From: Cavia porcellus
Taxonomy: Eukaryota > Chordata > Mammalia > Rodentia > Caviidae
Direction: 5' to 3'
Length of the DNA stretch: 64,000 nucleotides
NCBI RefSeq assembly: GCF_034190915.1
Contig: NW_026947484.1
Location: forward strand, 189,218,982 to 189,282,981
Shown: piece by piece, positions 1 through 9,942 of the stretch
How positions within the stretch are numbered: the first letter of the stretch is position 1
Layout of the letters: each line of letters begins with the position of its first letter
Translations under genes and position numbers: made by a program
Notes under the pieces: generated by a model
Told to the model about the DNA's origin: nothing
The model's input: only the letters and a program-made list of their open reading frames with translations
Databases searched by the model: none

Positions 1-857
1 TCATTCCTGAATTGGTCTATGAGGCTCTCTATATGGTGCCTTATGTGTATTGGTGTGGTGTCTGCTATTGCCTGTTTCTCAGAATTGGGGGCCGAGGAGC
101 CTTTCTTGTTGCTGCCTCTTCCCATGCTGCCTCTTCTTCTCTGTTCCTTATATATGCAAGCTTATATAAGAGACCCAGCTTCTCTCCCAGTCAGCCACAG
201 CCTGATCGAATTGCGCCAGTTAGGTGTTCCCGCTCACCGCTGCGCACCAGGGAGTTACGGACCAGGCAGCCTACGCGTCACCCCTCCTGGCCACCGTCAG
301 GCTCTGGGATCTGGGTTGGGACAGCCTACCAGGTCCGCCGGCAGCGTCACACAGGCCAGGCACTTTTCACCAATCCCGCCCGAGAGGGGGATGTGTGGCT
401 GGAGTCCCACCGCGCCCTGCTCCCGCAGGACTGCCCGGGCCCAGAAAGTCCTCTGCTGGAGTCAAACTGTGGTAGAGTGTCAGTTTCTCTCACTCACCTC
501 ACCACAAGTCAGTGCACACCTCCCTGCCGTTCGCAGATTGCCCTTCTCAGAGCTTCCGCGCGTCTCTCTCCTTGCCGAGCCGCTGTAGAGGCAGCCAGCC
601 GCCGCGCGGCGGGAAACCCAAATCGCGGCTTACAATGGCGCGGTTCCAGCCTCCACACCAAGTCTTTTCTGTTCCTGTTTTAGCAGGACTGCATTCCAAG
701 TTGGCTTCTCTCAGCCCAGTTCGTTCCTGAGTCAGCAGAGCATATCTCCACCGACTTATGTCTCCTTAGTCCGCACCATTCCTGGCTTCTGAGCCGAGTC
801 TTTCAGAGAGCCTCCGGTAGTTGCTGTTATCTGTCCGCCATGTTCTCCCGGAAGTCG
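1..857 (-). mobile_element. Probable L1 5' UTR (element runs off the left edge)
   Basis: Read on the minus strand, the segment starts with GGGAGAACATGGCGGAC. This is an L1-type 5' end with a YY1-like ATGGCGG site near position +10, followed by several hundred bases of CpG-containing leader. Such a 5' end means a full-length or nearly full-length L1 whose ORFs would lie left of the window. The + strand here has two overlapping long open frames (12-683 and 19-588), presumably due to composition. A host promoter is the main alternative. Confidence 0.5.
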
Positions 858-1610
858 AGACTGGCGCCCGGAGCTTCAGGGCGCCGTCTCGCAGGCCTGG
901 CCGGGGAGAGAAGGCGAGGCGTGCGGTTTTATTTGAGACACAGAGTAGTTTCAGGAAAGCAGCTGGGAAGAAGTGGCCTCTAACTTTAGACCAAAACATT
1001 GAGTCTATTCTTCAGACAACACTGAGACTTTCCAGTATTGAAAACCAGGGTAATGACTGGGTCAGAGCCAGCTACAGGATGAATGTTCTGATTCTGAGAG
1101 CGGGCTTGGGAGTGTGAGAGGAGATGGAAGATGTTGTACCGCTTGAGAAACCTTTCCGGTGCTGCCACTGAGAGGCTGAAGTTCTCTGTGGTAGTGGCAC
1201 ACCACAGTGGTATGGAAGGGAGAAAAGTGACCATGTGGGACACAGAGAGAAGCAATCGACAGAACCACGTGAGATCTGAGTATCCTCCTGGAAACTCACT
1301 CTGCTCTTGGTTTCTATGAAGTTGTGAGGACACAGAGTCAAGCACAGCTCTGAGGCTGTGCAACCAGATGGCCAGGACCATTGTGCTGCTCCTCCAGCGG
1401 ACATAAAACTGAGGGAGTTTCTTTAGCTCTGCTAAGTGTGAGGTGCCACCAGATCTCTAGGTAATGAATGATAACCAGGAGACACTTAAAAATATGATGT
1501 TATTATTACATGTTTATGAATATCTGGATGGATGCACGAGATAGGATAAAAATACTGAATGTTTACATCTTTAAAATTTTAAAGAGATGCACTGCAGTTA
1601 ATCCCGTTAT
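858..1610. other. CpG-rich junction and unique sequence
   Basis: From 858 to ~930 the sequence stays CpG-rich and holds a perfect 7-bp hairpin stem (863-869 with 879-885). It could be a further part of the L1 leader or a host promoter. From ~930 to 1610 I see no gene, SINE or recognisable element. Confidence 0.4.
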
Positions 1611-1611
1611 T

Positions 1612-1850
1612 TCAGGTGCGCCGACCCCCTTGTTCTTTGAGGCTGTCCTGAGCAGCGCGGTGAGCCTTTCCCCACAGCTGCTTTCCTGAAGCCACACTGA
1701 GCCTTCTCCTTAGTTGCACTGCTGTGGTTGCCTTGATGTTCTGCATCATTTCAAAACGCTTAGCTTTCTCAGCCACTTTGACTTCACGAAGAGCCAGAAG
1801 CTGCACAGTGGCAGATTCTGTGAATGAGGTGGCTGACGATACGCTAATGG
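1612..1850 (-). mobile_element. Decayed Tc1/mariner-like transposase fragment (C-terminal part)
   Basis: The minus-strand frame reads EVKVAEKAKRFEMMQNIKAT, then TAVQLRRRLSVASGK and ends near KEQGG. The pattern KVK-x5-RFE-x3-I-x2-(A/S)T-x2-L followed by a basic segment and x-QGG fits the C-terminus of mammalian mariner-like transposases related to GVQW3/FLJ37770-type copies. The usual YFEGD end is lost. A B1-type SINE has inserted upstream. Not functional. Confidence 0.45.
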
Positions 1851-1980
1851 TTTTGTTTTGGTTTGGTTTTTTTTGAGACAGGGTTTCACTATGTAGCCCA
1901 GGGTGGCCTTGAACCCACAGTGATCCTGCCTCAGCCTCCTGAGGGCTGGGATTACAGGAGTGCACTACCAAGCCTGGCTC
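1851..1980 (-). mobile_element. B1-type SINE inserted beside the transposase relic
   Basis: T-rich start, GAGACAGGGTTTCACTATGT and then CTGGGATTACAGGAGTGC show a 7SL-derived SINE on the minus strand. It interrupts the transposase-like frame. Confidence 0.85.
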
Positions 1981-2065
1981 ACTGTAGTGTTTCACAAGCT
2001 CTCTGCTGGATGGCACTCAGCAGCAGCATTGGCTGTATTGTTCACATCCTGTAAAGACACAGGAC

Positions 2066-2205
2066 TCCAGAGCTGCTTCAGAAAGTAGCAAGAACTATGG
2101 GATGAGTGGTCTGAAGTGAGGGGAAGTATTTTGTTTTCTTTTTTTTGAAGGAAGTACTGTGAAGAAGATTAATGGCAATTTAACTGTAATACATTTTAAA
2201 AATTT
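2066..2205 (+). mobile_element. Second mariner-like C-terminal fragment
   Basis: GCTGCTTCAGAAAGTAGCAA and what follows encode a degraded CFRK-x-QELWDEW, matching the CF-x2-W-x2-RW-x2-C end of mariner-like transposases. About 24 of 30 bases agree with the fragment at 62606-62635, and both run on into GATTAATGGCA. Orientation is opposite to the neighbouring relic at 1612-1850. Confidence 0.4.
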
Positions 2206-2694
2206 TACACTTTACATTACATTACATTTTGATTATACTTTGTAAAGTATTCAGTTGGATCAGCTGTCTGAGGATGACCATCCAGAGGACAAGGGGTTCT
2301 TCTTTAGAAAACACCTCTCATAGCTAGAAGAGTTAAAGAGGACCCTCTGGGCAAGGAGGAGGAGAGAGATGAAGAACACCCCTGTACGGAAACAAAGCAG
2401 CGTGTGTTTTCAGTGTTCAGAGGAATCCTGAGCTGCCGACAGGGAATGCTGGGATTGGCCACTAGGAAATCACTGATGACTTAGGAGAGAATAACATGGG
2501 AAGCAAAAACTAGATTGTAGTGCCAAGGAAGGAAGTGGTGTGGGAACAGGTCCTGAGAACACAGTGTGGTTCCAGAAGTTCCCAGGCAAAAGGACAGAGA
2601 TAGGATGGTGGCCCAAGGAGGAAGCAAAATTACCCTTCCCAGGCAAAGATTTACTTGCCCATGATTAGTCAGAGATCATTACTTGTATATACTT

Positions 2695-2830
2695 CTTTTG
2701 GTCTTTTTGAGGCAGGGTCTCGCTATGCAGTTCACCTGGCTTTAAGCTTACTTTGTATCCCAGGTTGGTCTCAAACTTACAACAATCCTCCTTCCAAGCC
2801 TCCCAAGTCCTTGTATACAATTTAGCCACT
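2695..2830 (-). mobile_element. B1-type SINE, old
   Basis: GAGGCAGGGTCTCGCTATGC with a B1-like body and the duplicated inner segment; diverged. Confidence 0.7.
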
Positions 2831-2839
2831 GGCCAGTCT

Positions 2840-4060
2840 ATTTAAATACAGGATGACCAAAATTTGTATATTTTCATTTATTTTTATATGATAATAGGAA
2901 ATATAAAAGTGATAATTTTGTCAATTTATTGAATAATTTTTCAAATACACAATGCAGTGCTACAATCTAGACAGTAGCATCCAGTATCTTTCCAGATTCT
3001 TTTTGCATTATTATCTTTCTTTGAATAACATTTTATTTACACTGCTGAGTTTTTCTTTTTTTTCCTCTGGATGACATAATTTCAATAATATGTATACCAC
3101 TAAACATAACGGTGAAAACATTGATGATGGACATCCTGGTTGGTGTTTGCTACCTGGTATTTCTCAATTATTTGGTCTATTAGACTTAATCTAAATTGTT
3201 AATGACTTTTAGAGCCCTCTTGTTTTGAATAATTAACAAAGAATTCTATATTGTTCGGTCCAGAAGGTACATAAATATTTTATAATAATACTTTTTTTCT
3301 TTCTTTTTGATACAGGATAGCTTGTTAGATGTTGGTCAACTCTGAGGGTTTAACCACCCATGGAATTACTATAATCATTAACCACTGTTAGGAAATTTTT
3401 AAGTTAAATTTCTTCTTTTAAGTTCTATCATTTCTGTATTATGAATAGCTGGCAATAAGGTGATATCGTTTTTGTATTTCCATTTCATAACACAGACTTT
3501 TCCTCTCTGATATGCTAATATTTTTCCCTTTTTCAGTTTTTCTTTTGCAGATCTCTTGGCCCTTCCTTCCTATTCAGTCTCAGTGTCCCAAATCTGTCTG
3601 TTTTGCATTGTAAGAGAATATCACTGAGTTCTGGAGAAGTACAAAAATTATATCTAATACCTTTATGATAAGAGCTTTTATAGATTGTATCACAAAATTG
3701 CAGGTTATTTTTCACAAAATAAACACAAATCAGTAAAAGAAAATAATCAGAACTTACTAATTTTGCTAGAAACAAACATCAAGGGTGAATACAATGTTCT
3801 AATTAAAAAGTATGCAAAAATAGTTAATATAAAACAAATAAACATGTATCACTGTATCTTGTGCAAACAATAATCAACTGGTGATTATGACACCAACCTG
3901 GGCAGTGCCAGGGGTGGTCCGTATGTAAACAAACACAGTGCCTGAGTGACCCTCAGAGTAAACTGTTCAGTGGTTAACAGAAGGCAATTACTTGGAGGAG
4001 GCCAGAGAGGGGGCTGTGGAGAAATTAGATGGAAGCCGGGCTCCCGCCATTCTGAAATTA
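2840..4060. other. AT-rich sequence, possibly old L1, then unique sequence
   Basis: 2840-3540 is AT-rich and its wording around 3110-3200 resembles reverse-complement L1 ORF2 of an old family, but too weakly to assign. 3540-4060 shows no gene or recognisable repeat. Confidence 0.3.
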
Positions 4061-4067
4061 TAGAACA

Positions 4068-4350
4068 CATTATCTGTATGTGTACAGCAGCATCTGTGTT
4101 AGCAGAGACAGAGCTTATTTATCACACGACTGCAGACTGAGAGCGGGAAACAAGAAATTCTCCTCTCCTACTTGGGAAAACAAAGCACCATCCATTTGTT
4201 GAGAAGTATTCAGAAGCTTTGAGAAAGTATTTTAGCCAGGAAGGAGTGCAAAGATAAACAAGTGCATGCTGCCTTCCCTTCCCTTGGTTTTGTAAGCAAA
4301 GGTATTTTAGGAAAATGCCGAGATGCATCATTAGAACACTCTAGATAATG
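4068..4350. promoter_or_regulatory. Candidate erythroid enhancer: cluster of four WGATAA motifs
   Basis: In a SINE-free stretch ~5.6 kb upstream of the HEMGN ATG there are TTATCT (4070-4075), TTATCA (4119-4124), AGATAA (4252-4257) and AGATAA (4343-4348). Four such hexamers in 280 bp exceed the roughly 0.3 expected in random sequence of even composition. The enhancer role is inference. Confidence 0.3.
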
Positions 4351-4359
4351 CTATTAACA

Positions 4360-4510
4360 GTGCCTAAGTTTACAGGCCTTCCATCAGTGTTTTTTCATTT
4401 TAAAATAAGCTCTCATAATCTCTTTAGTCCTCACAGAATTCCTGTGAGGCATTCCTTTTCTATTTTACAAGGAAAGAAACTGAGGATCAGAAAGAACTGA
4501 GATATTCCCC
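4360..4510 (+). repeat. MIR SINE
   Basis: TATTTTACAAGGAAAGAAAC followed by TGAGGATCAGAAAGAACTGAG is the MIR core and 3' half. Confidence 0.6.
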
Positions 4511-4837
4511 CAATCCCTCTACCCTTGCTCTTTTCAGTGCATGCTTTCAAAGCACTCACGTGGGCTGCGCAGTACAACACCCTCGCTGGGGCCTGACAAG
4601 TCAAAGTGTGGCTGCACTCTCCTCTGCCTGGCTGGGGGTTCTAAAATTCTACCATCAGAGCCTGGACCAGTAAACTGTATGCACTATATGGGTGGAGCTG
4701 TTTTTGCTTTGCTTCCTCATTATCCCCGGCATAAAGACCCCTGGAGCAGGAGTTCTTGGAAATGGGCTTTCTTCCCTCCCTCATCTGGCCAGTTCTGTCA
4801 AGCCTCTGAATTGCACAGATAAGTGTTTCTTTTTTTT

Positions 4838-4945
4838 TTCAAATCCATTTTATTTCAAAGAGAGAAAACAAAGAAAAGAAAACTTTGAAACACATCAATC
4901 AGGGGGCAACAGTGGTACATACATTGTGTATCACAGACAAGACTT
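4838..4945 (-). mobile_element. L1 3' end fragment
   Basis: A T-rich start then TCCATTTTATTTCAAAGAGA and GGGGGCAACAGTGGTACATA parallels the 3' end of the longer L1 at 36855. Only the tail was inserted. Confidence 0.55.
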
Positions 4946-5054
4946 GATCCCTACAGCTGCTCTATGTGGACAGGAGGAGGGACAGCAACTCCCTTCTCTA
5001 ACACCTAGCTTGCTCTAGTACGAAAAGGGCCAGATCCGGAGACTGACGGTTCAG

Positions 5055-5190
5055 TTTTCAGGCTCAAACTACCACTCTCTGTGACCTTAGTTATGTTACT
5101 CCATACTGGACACCAGGTTCTCAATCTGAGAAATGAGCATAATAATAGCTGCTTTATTATCCTGTATGCTATGAGGATCCAGTGAAACAC
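5055..5190 (+). repeat. MIR SINE, diverged
   Basis: TCTGTGACCTTAGTTATGTT and CTCAATCTGAGAAATGAGCA match the middle of MIR. Confidence 0.5.
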
Positions 5191-5747
5191 CTGCAAAAGT
5201 AGGACTTTGTGTTGGGTTTCTGTTGTTGTCATCTTGAAATTCTTGATAAGTTCTGAAGGAAAAGCCCAGCATTTTCATTTTGTGCTGGGCTTCAGCAAAT
5301 TGTGTAGCGGGTTTAACCTGTACACCCTTGGCTAAGACTCCATTTAACCTCTCTGAGCATCATGGTTTGTATTTCATTGAACTAGATTATCGGAAATACA
5401 TTGATAAGTCAATTCTCAATCTTTTTGATACTTCACCTGTTTGCAAACTTTGATAGTTTGATTAATCACTTCTTAAAAAATTTCTTCAACTTCGCTTTCC
5501 AGACACAAGACTTTTCTGGTTTTCCTCTGTTCCATTGGCTGCTCCTTTGCTGTGTTCTCCCTGTTCTGTTCATACATCCAAAAGCAGCTCCCTGATCATC
5601 TCTGCCAAGCAAGCTCCTGCCCGTCTTCCTCTGTCCTTTCAGCTGCTCAGACCAAACCTCAACCCTGAACCTCACCACCACTTTCCATTACCATCACAGT
5701 CCAAGCCATAGTTGTCTCCCACCTGGATCACTGCAAAGGCTTTCTGA

Positions 5748-5860
5748 CCTATAACTTTTCTTTTTTCTTTTCTTTTTTTTTTTTTGGTCTTGGGGATTGA
5801 ACTCATGACCTTGCACTTGCCAGGCAGGTGCTTAGGCCACTAAGCCATATTCCCAGCCCT
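5748..5860 (-). mobile_element. ID-type SINE with target-site duplication
   Basis: A minus-strand tRNA-derived SINE (GGGGATTGAACTCATGACCT, ending CCCAGCCCT). The flanking direct repeat TGCAAAGGCTTTCTGA is at 5732-5747 and 5861-5876. Confidence 0.88.
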
Positions 5861-6164
5861 TGCAAAGGCTTTCTGATCAGTCTCCCTGCTCCCACCACCT
5901 CCCTATCCCACACAGTAGCTGCAATAATCCTACTTTCAAGTAGGTCTGTATCACTCCACTGATCCCATCCCTATCCATGTCATGCAGAGCAGAAATCCCT
6001 ACTAGGGGCACCAAGCTACACTCTGATCCCATCTTCCTGCCACTCCCTCTTGTACACCACTGCTAGTGCCCTCTGCCTGAAGCCCTCCCAGATATCAGCA
6101 GGGCTGGTCTAGTTCCTCCTTCTGTTCTGCTCACCAGGTACAGTCAAGCCATAGTAGGCCACAC

Positions 6165-6300
6165 TATTGAAAGGGCAGCCCGGGTACATGAGCATATGTC
6201 TATAGTTCCAGCTAATCAGGTGGCTGAAGTAGGATCACTTGAGAGCTCGTCTGAGATCAGCCTGGGTAACCTAATGAGACCCTGTAAAGGAAAACAATAG
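6165..6300 (+). mobile_element. B1-type SINE, diverged
   Basis: TCTATAGTTCCAGCTAATCA through CTGGGTAACC to GAGACCCTGT. Confidence 0.65.
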
Positions 6301-6439
6301 CAGTTACCATCAACCTTCCCCGTATGTTCCTATCATTTCTGGCCAATTTTCTTCAAAGTATTTATCACCATTTGACACAAATTCAGCTTATTGTTTATCT
6401 TCCTCATTAAAATGTAGGTTCAGTAAGAGCACAAACTTT

Positions 6440-6540
6440 TTTTCTTCCTTTGGTGGTGGAGATTAGAATCCAGTACTTTATGCCTGCTAGGCAAGCACTC
6501 TCTACCACTGAGCTACTGAGCTACAACTCCAGCCTGGGGC
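6440..6540 (-). mobile_element. ID-type SINE, diverged
   Basis: GCTAGGCAAGCACTCTCTAC and CCACTGAGCTAC mark a minus-strand ID element with a short duplicated GAGCTACT. Confidence 0.65.
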
Positions 6541-7440
6541 TTTGCCTTTTATTTGCTGTATTTCCAGCATGTAAGATGAATGACTGTAGAAAGACCTTCA
6601 GGAAAGATGATGGTATTGCAGCAACATCAGCTCCTCAACACTATGAACTACGACCTGGCTGCATGGCCACAAAGCTGGCCATGCATCCAAGAGTGAGGGC
6701 CAAGTTGCCATGAGACCGCACTATACAAAAAGATGTTTCAAGAGGGTTAAAGCCCTGCAAAAGTTTGTAGCCTAGAGGAAACTTTCATATATACATACAC
6801 ATAGAAAAAGATGGTGTATGTTTAAAGTATCTAGGCTTTGATGCTTAATATCTCATATTTTGAGAGGTGCTAACTCTACAGACTTTTTTTCTGATAGGAA
6901 AGACCACAAACTACGGCTTATGAATGGCCAGTATGGCTATTTCTGTCCCAAGTTCCCGCTCTGGTCTGTTATCACACCACAGACACCAGCCTGACTTCCA
7001 ATCTTGTTTGCTCCGAAGGGTCCCATTAGTGCCCTCCACCCAGCATTGCCCTCAATTTCCTGTTGATTTGAGTTGGCTCCACCTCTTCTAGTCCCTCTAC
7101 ACTCTGCTTCTACACATGGGAACACTGGACAGGGGAGCAGTCCACTTAGGAAGCTGTTATAGGGCCTGAAGAATATAAATATTATTTTTTTACAGTAAAG
7201 ATGTATGTGTTCTCTCCTCCATCAGCTCACAGCGCACAGAGCTCAGGTTCTACACTGTTCACCTGTGTAGCCCAATAGCTTTACTTGTGTTCAGCCAGGT
7301 TTGCTGAATTGTTGTACAGGTTACTACAAACTGTAAGGATAATCCTATTAAAGAAGTATCTCTGTATCTTCAGAAAGTATCCTAGGACAACTCTGTAAAG
7401 TCACTTTATTGAACTATTGTAAATAGCAAGAATTAAAACA
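6541..7440. other. Unique intergenic sequence
   Basis: No gene, tRNA or clear repeat seen. Short open frames have no family resemblance. Confidence 0.5.
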
Positions 7441-7444
7441 TCCA

Positions 7445-7625
7445 TCTAGGCCTGGTGATACATGCCTATAATCCCAGGATTCTTGAAGGTTGAGGCAGGA
7501 GGATAGAAAATTAAAGTCCCGCATGGGCAGTTTTGACAACTCAGCAAGAGCCTATTTCCAAATTAAAAATAAAAATAAAAATAACCCAGTGTGGAGGCTC
7601 TAAGTTCAATTTCAAGTACTGTTAA
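7445..7625 (+). mobile_element. B1-dID-type dimeric SINE
   Basis: A B1-like left part (TGCCTATAATCCCAGGATTC) is followed after an A-rich linker by an ID-like right part (CCAGTGTGGAGGCTCTAAGT). Confidence 0.6.
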
Positions 7626-7634
7626 CTAAACAAA

Positions 7635-7790
7635 CAAGCGAGCATGGTGGAGTACTTGTAATCTCATTACTCAGGATGCTGAGGCAGGAGATCAGTGAAA
7701 GTTTAAGGCCAACCTGGGCTACATAGTGAGTTTAAGGCCAACCTGGGCTACATAGTGAGACCCTGTCTCAAAAGACCAAGAAACAAAGAA
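7635..7790 (+). mobile_element. B1-type SINE with exact 29-bp internal duplication
   Basis: The 29-bp unit starting GTTTAAGGCCAACCTGGGCT occurs twice in tandem without a mismatch, at 7701-7729 and 7730-7758. This is the internal duplication characteristic of rodent B1 elements. Confidence 0.88.
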
Positions 7791-7859
7791 ACATTTCAAA
7801 GGGGTCAATATTGATGTAAGGGTATACCTATTAGAACTGTAATGGGTTTTTTTTGTTTG

Positions 7860-8125
7860 TTTCCATTTTGGTTTTTGGAGGGGATTAAACCCATAGATAC
7901 ATTACCACTGAGCTACATCTACAGATTAACTAATTAATTACAGTGTCTTGCTGAGTAAGTGCAGGATGGTTTTGAATTCACTATGTAGCCCAGGTTGGCC
8001 ATGAATTCACAGCAACCCTCCTGCCTTGGCCTCTCATATTTATTTTCTTTTTGAGACAAGATCTTACTAAATTATGCAGGCCTCCCAGTGCTGGGATTTC
8101 AAATGTGTGACACCATGCCTGGTTT
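7860..8125 (-). mobile_element. B1-dID-type SINE, old
   Basis: An ID-like end (TACCACTGAGCTACATCTAC) precedes a minus-strand B1-like part with CACTATGTAGCCCAGGTTGG. Confidence 0.6.
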
Positions 8126-8169
8126 ATAATGGTCTGTGCCATTCTCTGCTGCTTCCTATTGAACTACAT

Positions 8170-8275
8170 TAAAAATGTTAAAATTTGGAGACAGGACCGC
8201 TAAATTTTCCAGACCTGGCTTGAATCTACAATCCTCTTACCTCAGCCACACAGTGTTGGGATTACAGGTGCAATC
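8170..8275 (-). mobile_element. B1-type SINE fragment
   Basis: TTGGAGACAGGACCGCTAAA through GTTGGGATTACAGGTGCAAT. Confidence 0.6.
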
Positions 8276-8317
8276 CTTCAGATTTTCTGAGTTTCTTCAA
8301 AGTATTTAAACCATGAC

Positions 8318-8472
8318 TTTGGCCCAGGCATGGTGGCATACACCTGTGATCCCAGCATTTGGGAGCCTGAAGCAGGAGGACTGCCATGAGTTCAAAGTCA
8401 CCCTGGGCTACATAAGTGAGTTCAAGGTCAGCCTGCACTACATCGTAAGACCATGTCTTAAAACAAACAAAC
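8318..8472 (+). mobile_element. B1-type SINE
   Basis: GGCCCAGGCATGGTGGCATA through AAGACCATGTCTTAAAACAA, with the internal duplication (AAGTCACCCTGGGCTACATA and AAGGTCAGCCTGCACTACAT). Confidence 0.88.
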
Positions 8473-8544
8473 ATCAAACTATGCCTTGATTTACCAAACT
8501 AGCCAAATCCAATGTGTTAGGTGCCACTTATTCAATATGCTAGG

Positions 8545-8710
8545 CATTTATAAAATGCCTTTCAGGGATTATCTGACTTAACAATTCCAACAAATCCATG
8601 AAGTTAGGTATCAATATTGTCCTCATGTTACAGATATGCAAACTAGCTCTATGGCTATCTAACTGTCTAGCTCACCTAAAGTCAATGAGATGCAGAATGG
8701 CAACAGTGGA
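8545..8710 (+). repeat. MIR SINE
   Basis: ACAAATCCATGAAGTTAGGT and CTCATGTTACAGATATGCAA match the MIR core. Confidence 0.6.
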
Positions 8711-9290
8711 ACACAAATTCTCTTCCTTTTAATCTGGCTGTGGGACACACTGTTAACCCCATGACTGCCTGGCTGGCTGCCTGGTTCAAGAAACACTCAG
8801 AATTCGTTCTGATGATCCATGATCCTCTGTGCTGCCTGCCTTCACAGATGGGATGACGGGTTGGAGATGGGAGAGCTCCTCTGATTTCAGCTTAATTCCT
8901 AGAAAATAATGTGATGATTCTTTTCTTTTCTTTTTCTTTTATCTTTCTTTTTTAATGTGATCTTTTCTTTATGAAATGCTTTTAGACTTTCCCTTGGCTG
9001 AGTAACAGTGGATTTCACTAGTTATTTTGAATCACCTGTGAATAACAGGATGAGCAAAAAGTATAAACGTACTTCCAATTCCTAGTTTTGTTCTTGTTTA
9101 TTTATTGTCTAACAGCATACACAGTGAGACATAACATTATTTTGCAACATATTTTTTAATACATTTGTGCTGTTACTTTGCAACATATGAAACACATCCA
9201 GAAAAAAGATTAATTTTGGGGTGGGGAAAAAAAAAAGAAAAAAGATTAATTTTACATGTAGACAGTACACTTTAGAATTTTACATCCATT
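8711..9290. other. Unique intergenic sequence upstream of HEMGN
   Basis: AT-rich, with a short duplicated AAAAAAGATTAATTTT near 9213 and 9239. No gene seen. Confidence 0.5.
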
Positions 9291-9294
9291 ATCT

Positions 9295-9410
9295 TCACTT
9301 TCTTAGGAACAGTATGAAATAGGCAAGACAGCCGCTTATTTGCCCATTTTGCAAAAAAGGAAGAGTCACAGAAAAAGGAAGTGGCTTGCTCTGAGTTCCT
9401 GGGCTGGCTG
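9295..9410 (+). repeat. MIR SINE near the HEMGN promoter
   Basis: CCCATTTTGCAAAAAAGGAA and GTGGCTTGCTCTGAGTTCC fit MIR. It lies about 450 bp before the HEMGN ATG. Confidence 0.5.
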
Positions 9411-9678
9411 GAAATTTACTGTTCTGCCTACACTGGGCCACCTCCACATTGTAAAAAGGAGTGCCTTGTGGCCACCGCTTGTATGGCACAACCTCCAGTA
9501 CAGTTTTGTGTGTCCTAAAAAGGAGTTCAGATACTTCCTGGCAGATAGAACCAAAAGACTGCTGTTCTGAGGGCTGTGTGTGCCAGGCTATGCCACAGGG
9601 GTTCCTGTAGAAATAACAACCTATGCCTGAGGACCAGGGCACAGTACCAGCCATTCCACTGCTTACACTTGTGCAAAG

Positions 9679-9721
9679 TGATAAAAGGGAATTCATCTGC
9701 AGCTGTGGCCCACCCAGATAA
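9679..9721 (+). promoter_or_regulatory. Putative HEMGN erythroid promoter: GATA and CACCC motifs
   Basis: About 145-185 bp before the HEMGN ATG are TGATAA (9679-9684), CACCC (9711-9715) and an abutting AGATAA (9716-9721). A CACCC box joined to a GATA site is typical of erythroid promoters bound by KLF1 and GATA1, and HEMGN is a GATA1 target in human and mouse. Motif presence is seen; function is inferred. Confidence 0.5.
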
Positions 9722-9863
9722 AACCTTTAGGCGGGAAGTTAAGTGACAAGTGAACATATGTGTGTGTATGTGTTTTTAACTGTTAGTTGTTTTCGATATT
9801 TTTAACAAGCTTTTAGGCTGCTTGTGGAAGCCAAACCAAATACCAGGAAGGTATTGCAGCAAG

Positions 9864-9942
9864 ATGGACATGGGAGAGGATCAGTCTCATTTGCAACGCC
9901 ATCAGACACCTCATCGTCATCAAGGAGAGACCTTTGCTCCAG
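9864..9942 (+). CDS. HEMGN: HEMGN coding exon 1
   Basis: The ATG at 9864 sits in the context gcaagATGG, with G at +4 and a purine at -3. The exon codes for 26 residues starting [10 protein letters not shown] and ends with one base of a split Val codon. The donor is CCAG|GTAAAG. This start gives the same N-terminus as other mammalian hemogens. The transcription start is not visible; a weak AG at about 9813 could be a splice acceptor for a further non-coding exon. Confidence 0.94.

Noticed and set aside
861..872. TGGCGCCCG resembling a retroviral primer-binding site
   Set aside because: Only nine bases agree and there is no LTR end next to it; it is part of a GC hairpin.
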